DNA of 10,116 nt from Actinomycetes bacterium. Lineage in GTDB: Bacteria > Actinomycetota > Actinomycetes > Propionibacteriales > Propionibacteriaceae. This document shows, in pieces, positions 1-7,166 of this stretch. The first letter of the stretch is position 1. Each line of letters begins with the position of its first letter. Under the pieces are notes generated by a model. The model ran no database searches. It was not told the origin of the DNA and worked only from the letters and a program-made list of their open reading frames with translations. The DNA is taken from contig WQUE01000237.1 of NCBI GenBank assembly GCA_009785885.1, positions 1 through 10,116 of the forward strand, read 5' to 3'. The position numbers and the translations under genes were made by a program.

Positions 1-1191
1 CTTCGCCGTGTCGATCTGCGGCGCGTCGACCGCGAGCCGCAGCACCTCGCCGGAGGCATGGCGCGCCATCAGGGCGAACGGGTGGAACGCGGTCTGGCGC
101 CAGGCGGGCCCGCCCGGGACCGTCATGATCGGGGCGATGACGTTCACCAGTTGCGCCTGGCAGGCGGCCTTCACCCGGTCGGCGTGACGCAGCAGCGTGA
201 TCAGCAGATCGCCGATCACGACCGCATCGGCCACGCTGTACCGGTTCTCGAAAATCCGCGGCGCGAGGGGCCATTCCGCGCCGGCCGGGACGGCCGGGCC
301 GGTCTGATACCACACGTTCCACTCGTCGAAGGAGAGACCGATCGTCTTGGTCTTCCCCCCGGCGTCGCGCACCTCGTCGACGATGGCCGTCACCGTCTCG
401 ATGACGTGGTCCATGTCGACCGCGCTGCCGAGGAAGCTTGCGAGGTCGCCATTCTGCTCGCAGTAGTACGCGTGGGCCGACACGAAGTCGACGTCGTCGT
501 ACGCCAGCGTCAGCACCTCGCGCTCCCACGCGCCGAACGTCGGCATGCCCGAGCCGGACGAGCCACACGCCACCAGTTCCAGCGCCGGGTCGATCATGCG
601 CATCGCCTTCGCGGTGCGCGACGCCAGCCGACCGTACTCGTGGGCGGTCAGGCCGCCGATCTGCCACGGCCCGTCCATCTCGTTGCCGAGGCACCACATC
701 GTTGCGCCGTACGGCGCCGGATGGCCGTTCGCCGCCCGACGGTCGGAGAGCGCCGTGCCGCCCGGGATGGTGCAGTATTCCAGCAGGTCCAGGGCCGCCT
801 CGATGCTGCGCGTGCCCAGGTTGAGCGCCATCATCGGCTCGACGCCGGCAGCCTTCGCCCAGGCCATGAACTCGTCGGTCCCGAACGTGTTCGGCTCGGT
901 CGAATGCCACGCCAGATCCAGGCGCTTCGGGCGGTCCGGGCCGACGCCGTCCTCCCAGCGGTAGCCGGACACGAAGTTGCCGCCCGGGTAGCGGACCGTC
1001 GTCACACCCAGCTCCTTCACGAGGGCCAGGACATCGCCCCGGAACCCCTCGGACGTGGCGGTGGGGTGGCCGGGCTCGAAGATGCCGGTGTAGACGCAGC
1101 GTCCAAGGTGCTCGACGAACGAACCGAACAGGCGCCGGGACACCGGCCCGACGCGGTCACCGGTGTCGAGCAGGATGGAAACGACTGACAT
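1..1191 (-). CDS. abfA: GH51 alpha-L-arabinofuranosidase (3' end cut off by window edge)
   Basis: Intracellular-type glycoside hydrolase family 51 enzyme, expected to release terminal alpha-L-arabinofuranosyl residues from arabinan or arabinoxylan oligosaccharides. I translated 397 codons from ATG (1191-1189); the frame is still open at base 1. The N-terminus (LFGSFVEHLGRCVYTGIFEP, residues 21-40) is typical of the family, with no signal peptide. The retaining acid/base Glu is E171 in CLGNEMDGPW and the nucleophile is E290 in SFDEWNVWY; both sit four residues before the Geobacillus AbfA counterparts E175 and E294 (recalled). QLVNVIAPIMT and GGPAWRQTAFHPF (residues 346-372) follow. Family members are about 500 residues, so roughly 100 residues of the C-terminal beta domain are missing. 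AAGGAG at 1197-1202 lies 5 bases before the ATG and decides the start. It points the same way as the upstream catabolic operon, but candidate terminator hairpins lie between, so it is probably a separate unit unrelated to aromatic degradation. Confidence 0.95.
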   Translation of the reverse strand, partial: MSVVSILLDTGDRVGPVSRRLFGSFVEHLGRCVYTGIFEPGHPTATSEGFRGDVLALVKELGVTTVRYPGGNFVSGYRWEDGVGPDRPKRLDLAWHSTEPNTFGTDEFMAWAKAAGVEPMMALNLGTRSIEAALDLLEYCTIPGGTALSDRRAANGHPAPYGATMWCLGNEMDGPWQIGGLTAHEYGRLASRTAKAMRMIDPALELVACGSSGSGMPTFGAWEREVLTLAYDDVDFVSAHAYYCEQNGDLASFLGSAVDMDHVIETVTAIVDEVRDAGGKTKTIGLSFDEWNVWYQTGPAVPAGAEWPLAPRIFENRYSVADAVVIGDLLITLLRHADRVKAACQAQLVNVIAPIMTVPGGPAWRQTAFHPFALMARHASGEVLRLAVDAPQIDTAK

Positions 1192-1196
1192 GGGTT

Positions 1197-1202
1197 CTCC
1201 TT
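1197..1202 (-). promoter_or_regulatory. Ribosome-binding site of the arabinofuranosidase
   Basis: On the minus strand AAGGAG is followed by AACCC and then ATG at 1191. This is a near-perfect Shine-Dalgarno with 5-base spacing, and it supports the chosen start for a gene that is open at its other end. Confidence 0.8.
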
Positions 1203-1267
1203 GGTCGGGAGGCAGGCCGGTCCAGCCGCTTCGCCTTGGCGAACTCCATGGCGACGTCAAAGGAAGA

Positions 1268-1309
1268 TCGACACTGTTTGCCGAGACACTACGCCACGCG
1301 CACGCCACG
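1268..1309 (-). promoter_or_regulatory. Possible promoter/operator region of the arabinofuranosidase
   Basis: Three elements lie together on the minus strand. TAGTGT (1286-1291) fits the actinobacterial -10 pattern TANNNT, but no good -35 is visible. Immediately upstream is an 8-base direct repeat, CGTGGCGT, at 1302-1309 and 1291-1298, with a period of 11 bases (about one helical turn). Immediately downstream, at 1268-1284, is an imperfect dyad (TCGGCA, 5-base centre, TGTCGA; 5 of 6 pairs match). The arrangement would suit an activator site upstream and a repressor site over the start point. That is inference; none of the elements matches an operator I recognise. The start codon would be about 88 bases downstream. 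Confidence 0.3.
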
Positions 1310-1342
1310 GCGCGACATGGCCGCCTTCGTCCCGCACCAGGC

Positions 1343-1402
1343 AGCCCACGAGGCACGATCGGTGGGCTACCTCGCCGGGACGGCCCACGCGTCCCACCGA
1401 GG
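1343..1402 (-). terminator. Overlapping hairpins behind the hpa operon (candidate terminator or attenuator)
   Basis: The region begins 33 bases after the stop of the succinic semialdehyde dehydrogenase gene. One hairpin has stem 1377-1382 with 1390-1395 (GGGACG/CGTCCC, 7-base loop), extended by 1370-1374 with 1398-1402 (CCTCG/CGAGG) across a 2x2 mismatch. A second has 7 perfect pairs, 1343-1349 with 1362-1368 (AGCCCAC/GTGGGCT). A third, incompatible with both, has 8 perfect pairs, 1359-1366 with 1393-1400 (TCGGTGGG/CCCACCGA). There is no U-tract, as is common for actinobacterial terminators. The likely role is to end the hpa transcript before the arabinofuranosidase gene. The alternative pairings could instead make it regulatory. 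Confidence 0.45.
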
Positions 1403-1435
1403 CGCGCCCGTCACCCTCGCCGACTGACGCGTTCC

Positions 1436-2890
1436 TCAGTTGGGCAGGAACGTGTACTTCCAGGACAGATACTCGTAGATCCCCTCGAAGCCGCCCTCCC
1501 GGCCCATGCCGGACTGCTTGACGCCACCGAACGGTCCTGCGGCATTCGAGATCACCCCCGCGTTCAGGCCGGTCATGCCGGTCTCCAGGCGGTTGATCAT
1601 CCGGTGCGCCCGGGCCAGATCCTTCGTGTAGACGTAGGAGATCAGCCCGTACTCCGTGTCGTTGGCCAACCGGACGGCCTCGTCCTCGGTCTCGAACGAC
1701 GTGATCGCGAGCACGGGGCCGAAGATCTCTTCCCGGAGGATCTCGCTGCCCGGCACGACCCCGGTCAGAACCGTCGGCTCGTAGAACGTGCCCGGGCCCT
1801 CGACGCGCTGCCCACCGGTCGCGACGACGGCGCCACGTCCGGCGGCGTCGGCCACGAGACTCTCCGCCTTGGCGACGGCACGGTCGTCGATGAGCGGCCC
1901 GATGTCCACCCCCGGCTCGGTGCCCCGGCCGACCCGCATCGCCTTGACGCGCGCGGTGACGCGCCGTCCGAACTCGTCGGCCACGCCGGCGTGCACGATG
2001 AAGCGGTTGGCGGCGGTGCACGCCTGGCCGATGTTGCGGAACTTCGCCGCGATCGCGCCGTCGACGGCGGCGTCCAGGTCCGCATCGTCGAAGACGACGA
2101 ACGGGGCGTTGCCGCCCAACTCCATCGACACGCGCAGCACGCCCTGGGCGGCCTGCGCGATGAGAGCCTGCCCGACACCGGTCGACCCGGTGAACGACAG
2201 CTTGCGCAGCCGCGGGTCGGCGATGATCGGACCCGAAAGGTCCCTCGCCCGGGTCGTGGTGACGACGTTCACCACCCCGGCCGGAAGCCCCGCCTCGACC
2301 ATGAGCTTCACCAGGTACAACGTGGTCAGCGGCGTCTCCTGCGCCGGCTTGACCACGCACGTGCACCCGGCGGCCATCGCGGCCGCGATCTTGCGGGTCG
2401 CCATCGCCAGCGGGAAGTTCCAGGGCGTGATGAGGTAGCACGGCCCGACCGGGCGCAGCGAGATGATCATCGTGCCCGTACCCTCCGGGTTGGGGCCGTA
2501 GCGGCCCGTGATCCGGACGGCCTCCTCGCTGAACCACCGCAGGAACTCCGCGCCGTACGTCACCTCGCCGTCCGCCTCGGGCAGCGGCTTGCCCATCTCC
2601 AGCGTCATGAGCAGTGCCATGTCCGCCCGGTGCTGCTGCACAAGCTCCCACGTCCGCCGCAGGATCTCCCCGCGCGTCCGGGGCGCCGTCGCCGCCCAGC
2701 TTTCCTGCGCGGCGACCGCGGCGTCGAGGGCCCGCAGGCCGTCCTCGGGGGATGCGTCCGCCACCGTCGCCAGCGCGCCCCCCGTGGCGGGATCGTGCAC
2801 GGTGAACGTCGCCCCGGTCGAAACCCAGGCCCCGTCGATGAAGCAACCCGTCGGAACGGAGTCCAGCAGGGCCCGTTCGCGTTCGTTCAT
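1436..2890 (-). CDS. gabD: NAD(P)-dependent succinic semialdehyde dehydrogenase
   Basis: Aldehyde dehydrogenase superfamily protein of 484 residues, expected to oxidise succinic semialdehyde to succinate in the cytoplasm. It is the last enzyme of this pathway, because HpaI just upstream releases succinic semialdehyde and pyruvate. Visible landmarks are N158 in PWNFP, K181 in KPAQETPLT, the cofactor loop FTGSTGVG (233-240), the general-base Glu E257 in MELGG, and catalytic Cys C291 in GQACTAANRF. The EIFGPV motif (389-394) and PFGGVKQSGMGREGG near the C-terminus are also present. Length and sequence fit the GabD subfamily. The ATG at 2890 is preceded by AAGGAG (2896-2901) with 5-base spacing and starts 15 bases after the hpaI stop, so it is cotranscribed. 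A related semialdehyde substrate is possible, but the context makes succinic semialdehyde the best call. NAD versus NADP preference cannot be read reliably. Confidence 0.9.
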   Translation of the reverse strand: MNERERALLDSVPTGCFIDGAWVSTGATFTVHDPATGGALATVADASPEDGLRALDAAVAAQESWAATAPRTRGEILRRTWELVQQHRADMALLMTLEMGKPLPEADGEVTYGAEFLRWFSEEAVRITGRYGPNPEGTGTMIISLRPVGPCYLITPWNFPLAMATRKIAAAMAAGCTCVVKPAQETPLTTLYLVKLMVEAGLPAGVVNVVTTTRARDLSGPIIADPRLRKLSFTGSTGVGQALIAQAAQGVLRVSMELGGNAPFVVFDDADLDAAVDGAIAAKFRNIGQACTAANRFIVHAGVADEFGRRVTARVKAMRVGRGTEPGVDIGPLIDDRAVAKAESLVADAAGRGAVVATGGQRVEGPGTFYEPTVLTGVVPGSEILREEIFGPVLAITSFETEDEAVRLANDTEYGLISYVYTKDLARAHRMINRLETGMTGLNAGVISNAAGPFGGVKQSGMGREGGFEGIYEYLSWKYTFLPN

Positions 2891-2905
2891 GATGACTCCT
2901 TCGTT

Positions 2906-3682
2906 CTATGAGGGGATGAAGTCGGCCGCCAGTTTCTCCGAGGCGCGCGCCAAGAGGGTCACGTCCGCCCCGACCAGCGCGAAGTGCGCCCCGTCGGCCA
3001 TGTAGTCACGGGCCACCGCCGGGTCGAAGGCGTTCACGCCGACGAACTTGCCCGCCGCGGCGACATCGGCGAACACCTTCTTGACGGCCGCGACGACGTC
3101 GGCGTGGGCCTGCTGGCCCAGCAGCCCGAGCGACGCGGCCAGGTCGCTCGGCCCCACGAGCACCCCGTCGACGCCGGGCGTCGCGGCGATGGCGCCCGCG
3201 TTCTCGACGGCCTCGCCCGTCTCGATCTGCACGATCAGGCTGACGTGGTCCGCCGCCGACGTCAGATAGCCGTCCACACGTCCCCAGCGGGCCGACCGGG
3301 CCAGCGCGCTGCCCACGCCCCGGACGCCGGCGGACGGGTACTGCGCGGCGGCGGCGACGCGCGCCGCCTCCTCGGCCGTGGACACCATCGGCACGATCAG
3401 GTTCTCCGCACCCAGGTCGAGCACCTGCTTGATGGTGACGGGATCGCCCGACGGCGTCCGGACGACGGCCGTGACCGGGTACGCCGCCATGGCCTGGAGC
3501 TGGGCGAGCGTCGAACTCAACGTGTTCGGGCCGTGCTCCATGTCGACGAGCACCCAGTCGAGCCCGGCGCCCGCCATGATCTCCGCGGCGACCGCCGAGC
3601 CCGAGCAGACCCACCCGCCGATGAGCGGCCGGCCGGCGCCGGCCAGTCGGTCGCGGAATGTCGGGTTCAGACGAAGCGACAT
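2906..3682 (-). CDS. hpaI: 4-hydroxy-2-oxoheptanedioate aldolase
   Basis: Class II, divalent-metal pyruvate aldolase of the HpcH/HpaI family (258 residues). It cleaves 4-hydroxy-2-oxoheptane-1,7-dioate to pyruvate and succinic semialdehyde. Residues equivalent to those of E. coli HpaI occur at a constant offset of +5: D47 and H50 in DMEHGP, R75 in VVRTP, and the metal ligands E154 in VQIETGE and D180 in GPSDLAAS (E. coli D42, H45, R70, E149 and D175, as I recall them). E. coli HpaI is about the same length. The ATG at 3682 lies inside the end of hpaH, overlapping it by 16 bases in another frame. GGGGA (3690-3694) lies 7 bases upstream, which suggests translational coupling. The reading frame is open further upstream into hpaH, but that extension is only a shadow of hpaH and has no homology. 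GarL-type hexarate aldolases share the fold; the neighbours favour HpaI. Confidence 0.94.
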   Translation of the reverse strand: MSLRLNPTFRDRLAGAGRPLIGGWVCSGSAVAAEIMAGAGLDWVLVDMEHGPNTLSSTLAQLQAMAAYPVTAVVRTPSGDPVTIKQVLDLGAENLIVPMVSTAEEAARVAAAAQYPSAGVRGVGSALARSARWGRVDGYLTSAADHVSLIVQIETGEAVENAGAIAATPGVDGVLVGPSDLAASLGLLGQQAHADVVAAVKKVFADVAAAGKFVGVNAFDPAVARDYMADGAHFALVGADVTLLARASEKLAADFIPS

Positions 3683-4452
3683 GTGATCGTCCCCATGTGG
3701 CCGTAGTCGACCATCACCGTGTCGCCGGCGTACACCCACATCGGGCGGGTGAACGAGCCGGCCAGGACGATCTCGCCGGCCTCCAGCCGGTCGCCGTGCT
3801 GGGCGAGCTTGTTCGCGAGCCAGGCAACACCCATCGCCGGATGGTTGAGGACGCCGGCCGCGACGCCGGTCTCCTCGATCGTCTCGTTGCGGTAGGCCAG
3901 TGCCCCGACCCAGCGCAGGTCGACGGCATCGGGTGCCGCGGGCGTGCCACCGACGACCATCGCCCCCAGCGCGGCGTTGTCGCTGATCGTGTCGACGATC
4001 GTGCGCCCTGCCATCTCGATCCGGCTGGACAGGATCTCCAGCGCCGGCGTGACGTAGGTCGTCGCCGTCAACACGTCGAACAGTGTCACGTCGGGGCCGG
4101 CGAGCGGCTGCCCCAGCACGAACGCCAACTCCACCTCGATGCGCACGTTCGAATACTGAGCGTGCTCGATCACGGCGCCGTTCTCGTAGACCATGTCGGC
4201 GAAGATCGTGCCGTAGTCGGGCTCCGTGATCCCGGTCGCCGCCTGCATCGCCTTCGAGGTCAGGCCGATCTTGTGGCCCACAAGGCGTCGTCCGGCCACG
4301 ATCCCCCGCCGCCGCCACTCCTTCTGCACGGCGTAGGAGTCCTCGACGGTCATGCTCGGGTAGCGCGCGGTGAGGAGCGGGACCATCGACCGGTCCCGCT
4401 CCGCTCCGGCCAACTCGTCGGCGATCGCGCCGATGTCAGCGTCGCTCAGCAT
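3667..4452 (-). CDS. hpaH: 2-oxohept-4-ene-1,7-dioate hydratase
   Basis: Member of the MhpD/HpaH hydratase-decarboxylase family (FAH superfamily), 261 residues against about 267 in E. coli. It adds water to 2-oxohept-4-ene-1,7-dioate to give 4-hydroxy-2-oxoheptanedioate, the substrate of the next gene. The Mg2+ ligands known for E. coli HpaH/HpcG fall at the same positions here: E106 and E108 in RIEVELAFVLG and E139 in PALEI. The family motif GHKIGLTSKAMQ (residues 59-70) carries a conserved Lys, and the C-terminal LAGSFTRPMWVYAGDTV is also typical. The ATG at 4452 follows the hpaD stop by 3 bases, with AGGTG (4459-4463) inside the end of hpaD as ribosome-binding site. The stop lies inside hpaI. 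Such tight packing indicates one transcript and coupled translation. 2-hydroxypentadienoate hydratases are close relatives, but the context fixes the substrate. Confidence 0.94.
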   Translation of the reverse strand: MLSDADIGAIADELAGAERDRSMVPLLTARYPSMTVEDSYAVQKEWRRRGIVAGRRLVGHKIGLTSKAMQAATGITEPDYGTIFADMVYENGAVIEHAQYSNVRIEVELAFVLGQPLAGPDVTLFDVLTATTYVTPALEILSSRIEMAGRTIVDTISDNAALGAMVVGGTPAAPDAVDLRWVGALAYRNETIEETGVAAGVLNHPAMGVAWLANKLAQHGDRLEAGEIVLAGSFTRPMWVYAGDTVMVDYGHMGTITCRFV

Positions 4453-4455
4453 GAG

Positions 4456-5535
4456 CTACACCTGGTGCCCAAGCTTGTACTCGCCGAGCTTCCAGCTGGG
4501 CATCTCCTCACCCTCCCGGGTGTAGGAGAAGCCGTCCGCCCCGATCGTGACGTCGATCTCGCGGCTCTCGTCCCGCACCGTGAGCGGCACGAGCTTGCCG
4601 TCCAGGTCGAGCACGCGCGACGCCTCCGTGTACCAGCTCGGGACGACCGGCGTGCCCCACCAGTCGCGGCGCTGATTGTCGTGCACATCCCAGACCACCA
4701 GCGGATTGTCGGGGTCGCCCGTGTAGTAGTCCTGCGTGTAGATCTCGACGCGATGCCCGTCCGGGTCGCGCAGATACAGGTAGAACGCGTTGGAGACGCC
4801 ATGACGCCCCGGACCGCGCTCGATCGAATCGCTCATCCGCAGGGCACCCAGCTTGTCGCAGATGTACAAGATGTTGTGGCGCTCGTGCGTCGCGAAGGCG
4901 ATGTGGTGCAGCTGCGGGCCGTCGCCGCCGGTGAGCGCCGTGTCGTGCACGGTCGGCTTGCGGTGAACCCACGCGCCGTAGATCGTCCCGGCTGCATCGG
5001 TGATCTGCTCCGTGGTCTTGAAACCGAGATCGTTCAGGTACTTCAGCGCCGGCTTGATGTGCGGGGTCACCTGGTTGAAGTGGTCGAAGCGCACCAGTGC
5101 GCCCGCGGTCTGCAGGTCGTAGCGCCACATGTAGCGCTCGGTGTGCGTCGTCTCGAAGAAGAACTCGTACGGGAAGCCGAACGGATCCGTGACGCGCACG
5201 GCGTCCCCGATGCCTTCGACGAAACCTTCCTTGCGGCGCTCGGTGCGGCAGCCGAGGGCCTTGTAGTAGGCCTCGGCGCGATCGACGTCCCCAGGTGCGC
5301 GAACGCGGAAGGCGAAGCACGCCAGTGCCGGATCGGGCCCCTTGCGGATCACGAGATTGTGGTGGAGGAAGTCCTCGAGCGAACGCAGATACACGGCGTC
5401 TTCCGTCTCGTGGGTCACCACGAGATTCAGGACGTCCGCGTAGAACGCGCGGGACTTGGCAAGGTCCGACACGACCAACTCCGCATAGGCGCAACGCAGA
5501 ATGTCGGGGGGTGTCGGTAACGCGTTTTCACTCAT
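4456..5535 (-). CDS. hpaD: 3,4-dihydroxyphenylacetate (homoprotocatechuate) 2,3-dioxygenase
   Basis: Extradiol ring-cleavage dioxygenase of the vicinal-oxygen-chelate type (359 residues). It opens homoprotocatechuate next to the diol to give 5-carboxymethyl-2-hydroxymuconate semialdehyde. The sequence closely resembles Brevibacterium fuscum HPCD and Arthrobacter globiformis MndD. Every active-site residue I recall appears at a constant offset of -3: metal ligands H152 (DHFNQVTP), H211 (LHHIAFA) and E264 (HRVEIYTQDYY); second-sphere N154, H197 (TVHDTAL), R240 and H245 (ERGPGRHGVSNAFY) and Y254. The two N-terminal modules (about 10-130) lack the metal site and the C-terminal pair carries it, as in the family. 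The tail (DNQRRDWWG, 286-294, to the end) matches the long C-terminal lid. The ATG at 5535 has AAAGGA (5542-5547) 6 bases upstream and lies 49 bases after the hpaE stop. This protein type is unrelated to LigB-like E. coli HpaD. The family uses either Fe(II) or Mn(II); the sequence does not decide which. Confidence 0.97.
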   Translation of the reverse strand: MSENALPTPPDILRCAYAELVVSDLAKSRAFYADVLNLVVTHETEDAVYLRSLEDFLHHNLVIRKGPDPALACFAFRVRAPGDVDRAEAYYKALGCRTERRKEGFVEGIGDAVRVTDPFGFPYEFFFETTHTERYMWRYDLQTAGALVRFDHFNQVTPHIKPALKYLNDLGFKTTEQITDAAGTIYGAWVHRKPTVHDTALTGGDGPQLHHIAFATHERHNILYICDKLGALRMSDSIERGPGRHGVSNAFYLYLRDPDGHRVEIYTQDYYTGDPDNPLVVWDVHDNQRRDWWGTPVVPSWYTEASRVLDLDGKLVPLTVRDESREIDVTIGADGFSYTREGEEMPSWKLGEYKLGHQV

Positions 5536-5584
5536 GGTTCTTCCTTTCTGGTGGTCAACATGGATCGGGGGGTACCGCCGGCGT

Positions 5585-7087
5585 TCACTTGCCGAACGTC
5601 GGATTGTGGACCGCGCCGAGTGTGATATGGATCGCCTGCTGATGCGTATAGAAATCGACGGAGCGGTAGCCGCCCTCGTGGCCCAGCCCCGAGGCTTTCA
5701 CGCCGCCGAACGGGGTGCGCAGGTCGCGCACGTTGTTGGAGTTGAGCCAGACCATGCCGGAATCGATGGCCTGGGCGAAATTGTGGGCCCGTTTGAGGTC
5801 GTTCGTCCACAGATAGGCCGCCAGACCGTAACGCGTGTCGTTGGCCAATTCGAGGGCCTCGGCCTCGTCCTCGAACGGTGTGATCGCCACGACGGGTCCG
5901 AAGATCTCCTCCTGGAAGATACGCGCCGTCCGCGGGACATCGGCGAAAACCGTGGGTTCGACGAAGTTCCCCTCCGGGAACGCCGCGGGACGCCCGCCGC
6001 CGGCAACCAGGCGACTTTCCGTCTTGCCGATCTCGATGTAGCTCATCACCTTCGCGAAATGCTCCGGGTGGACGAGCGCGCCCACCTCGGTCGCCGGATC
6101 GTCCGGGAACCCGACCCGCACGCGTTTGGCCTGGGCCGCGTACCGCTCGACGAACTCGTCGTAGATGGAGCGCTGGACGAGAATCCGGCTGCCCGCGGTG
6201 CAACGCTCGCCGTTCAGGGAGAACACGCCGAAGATCGTCGCATCGATCGCGGTCTCCAGGTCGGCATCGGCAAACACGATGGCCGGCGATTTGCCGCCGA
6301 GTTCCATCGACAGGCCCTTGAGGAACGGGGCGGCATTCCCGAAGATGAGCCGCCCGGTTCCGCTCTCGCCCGTGAACGAGATCAGCGGCACGTCGGGGTG
6401 TTTCACCAGCGCGTCGCCGGCATCCTCGCCGAGGCCGTTGACGAGGTTGAAGACGCCCTTCGGCAGGCCGGCCTCCTCGAAGATGCCCGGCCACAGGCCG
6501 GCGGACAACGGCGTGAACTCGGCGGGCTTGAGGATGACGGTGTTACCGGTAGCCAGCGCCGGGCCGAGCTTCCACGACTCCTGCATGAACGGGGTGTTCC
6601 ACGGCGTGATCAGGCCGGCGACGCCGATCGGCTTGCGGTTGACGTAGTTGATCTGGCGGCCCGGCACCTTGAAGACGTCGTCGACCTGCGCGACGATCAG
6701 GTCGGCGAAGAAGCGGAAGTTCTCGGCGGAACGGTGGGCCTGCCCCAGCGCCTGCGTGATGGGCAACCCGGAGTCGTAGGATTCCGTCTTCGCGACGGCA
6801 TCGCCGCGCGATTCGACGATGTCGGCGATCCGGTGCAGGATCCGGGAACGCTCACGCGGGAGCATCTTGGGCCACGGCCCGTCGTGGAAGGCGGCGTTGG
6901 CCGCCGCCGCTGCCGCTTCGATATCGGCCTTCTTGCCGGCCGCCGCCTTGATATAGGCCTGGCTGGTGACCGGATCCACGACATCGAACGTGTCGCCGTC
7001 GACCGAGTCCACGAAGGCGCCGTCGATGTAGTGCTGGATGTGGTCGGGAAGGTTGTCGGGAATCCGGTCGGGGGATGCGGTGTTCAT
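5585..7087 (-). CDS. hpaE: 5-carboxymethyl-2-hydroxymuconate semialdehyde dehydrogenase
   Basis: NAD-dependent aldehyde dehydrogenase of 500 residues (E. coli HpaE is 488) that oxidises the HpaD ring-opening product to 5-carboxymethyl-2-hydroxymuconate. Landmarks are N164 in TPWNTP, K187 in ILKPAEFTPLSA, SFTGESGTG (237-245), E262 in SMELGGKSP and catalytic C296 in GERCTAGSR. The C-terminal segment NVRDLRTPFGGVKASGLGHE (452-471) is characteristic of the HpaE branch. I chose the ATG at 7085-7087: GAGG (7094-7097) lies 6 bases upstream and homology begins near residue 17. The frame is open for 89 further codons, but that part lacks aldehyde dehydrogenase similarity and runs into hpaG. The gene follows hpaG after an unusually long 118-base gap and precedes hpaD by 49 bases. 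The other dehydrogenase of the operon (1436-2890) is clearly a different subfamily, so the two are not a recent duplication. Confidence 0.95.
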   Translation of the reverse strand: MNTASPDRIPDNLPDHIQHYIDGAFVDSVDGDTFDVVDPVTSQAYIKAAAGKKADIEAAAAAANAAFHDGPWPKMLPRERSRILHRIADIVESRGDAVAKTESYDSGLPITQALGQAHRSAENFRFFADLIVAQVDDVFKVPGRQINYVNRKPIGVAGLITPWNTPFMQESWKLGPALATGNTVILKPAEFTPLSAGLWPGIFEEAGLPKGVFNLVNGLGEDAGDALVKHPDVPLISFTGESGTGRLIFGNAAPFLKGLSMELGGKSPAIVFADADLETAIDATIFGVFSLNGERCTAGSRILVQRSIYDEFVERYAAQAKRVRVGFPDDPATEVGALVHPEHFAKVMSYIEIGKTESRLVAGGGRPAAFPEGNFVEPTVFADVPRTARIFQEEIFGPVVAITPFEDEAEALELANDTRYGLAAYLWTNDLKRAHNFAQAIDSGMVWLNSNNVRDLRTPFGGVKASGLGHEGGYRSVDFYTHQQAIHITLGAVHNPTFGK

Positions 7088-7138
7088 GATGCGCCTCAAT
7101 CCATGGTGTGTGACGGGAAACTGATTGCAGCAGTGCGA

Positions 7139-7149
7139 ACAACAGTTGT
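7139..7149. repeat. Perfect 11-base palindrome in the hpaG-hpaE gap
   Basis: ACAAC-A-GTTGT, flanked by GTGC (7133-7136) and GCAC (7150-7153) with a 2-base offset. The one-base centre rules out an RNA hairpin with this loop, so a protein-binding site is the more natural reading. It is AT-rich compared with its surroundings. I found no convincing promoter next to it. Confidence 0.25.
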
Positions 7150-7166
7150 GCACGGTCGCCACGTGG

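Noticed and set aside
1236..1427. Small plus-strand frame (63 codons) lying wholly in the 1192-1435 gap and convergent with gabD
   Set aside because: It needs a TTG start or internal ATGs without a ribosome-binding site, contains the inverted repeats that explain its symmetry, and resembles nothing known. High G/C at third positions alone is not enough in this DNA.
3683..4318. Upstream extension of hpaI into hpaH
   Set aside because: The frame is open but its translation is a shadow of hpaH with no aldolase similarity. The ATG at 3682 matches the family's N-terminus and length.
3658..5520. Long plus-strand open frame (620 codons) opposite hpaH and hpaD
   Set aside because: It spans two well-supported minus-strand genes, has no recognisable domain, and has the composition typical of antisense frames in GC-rich DNA.
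5536..5584. Tiny frame (starts MLTTRKEEP) ahead of hpaD in the hpaE-hpaD gap
   Set aside because: Nine codons with no ribosome-binding site of its own. It simply contains the hpaD ribosome-binding region.
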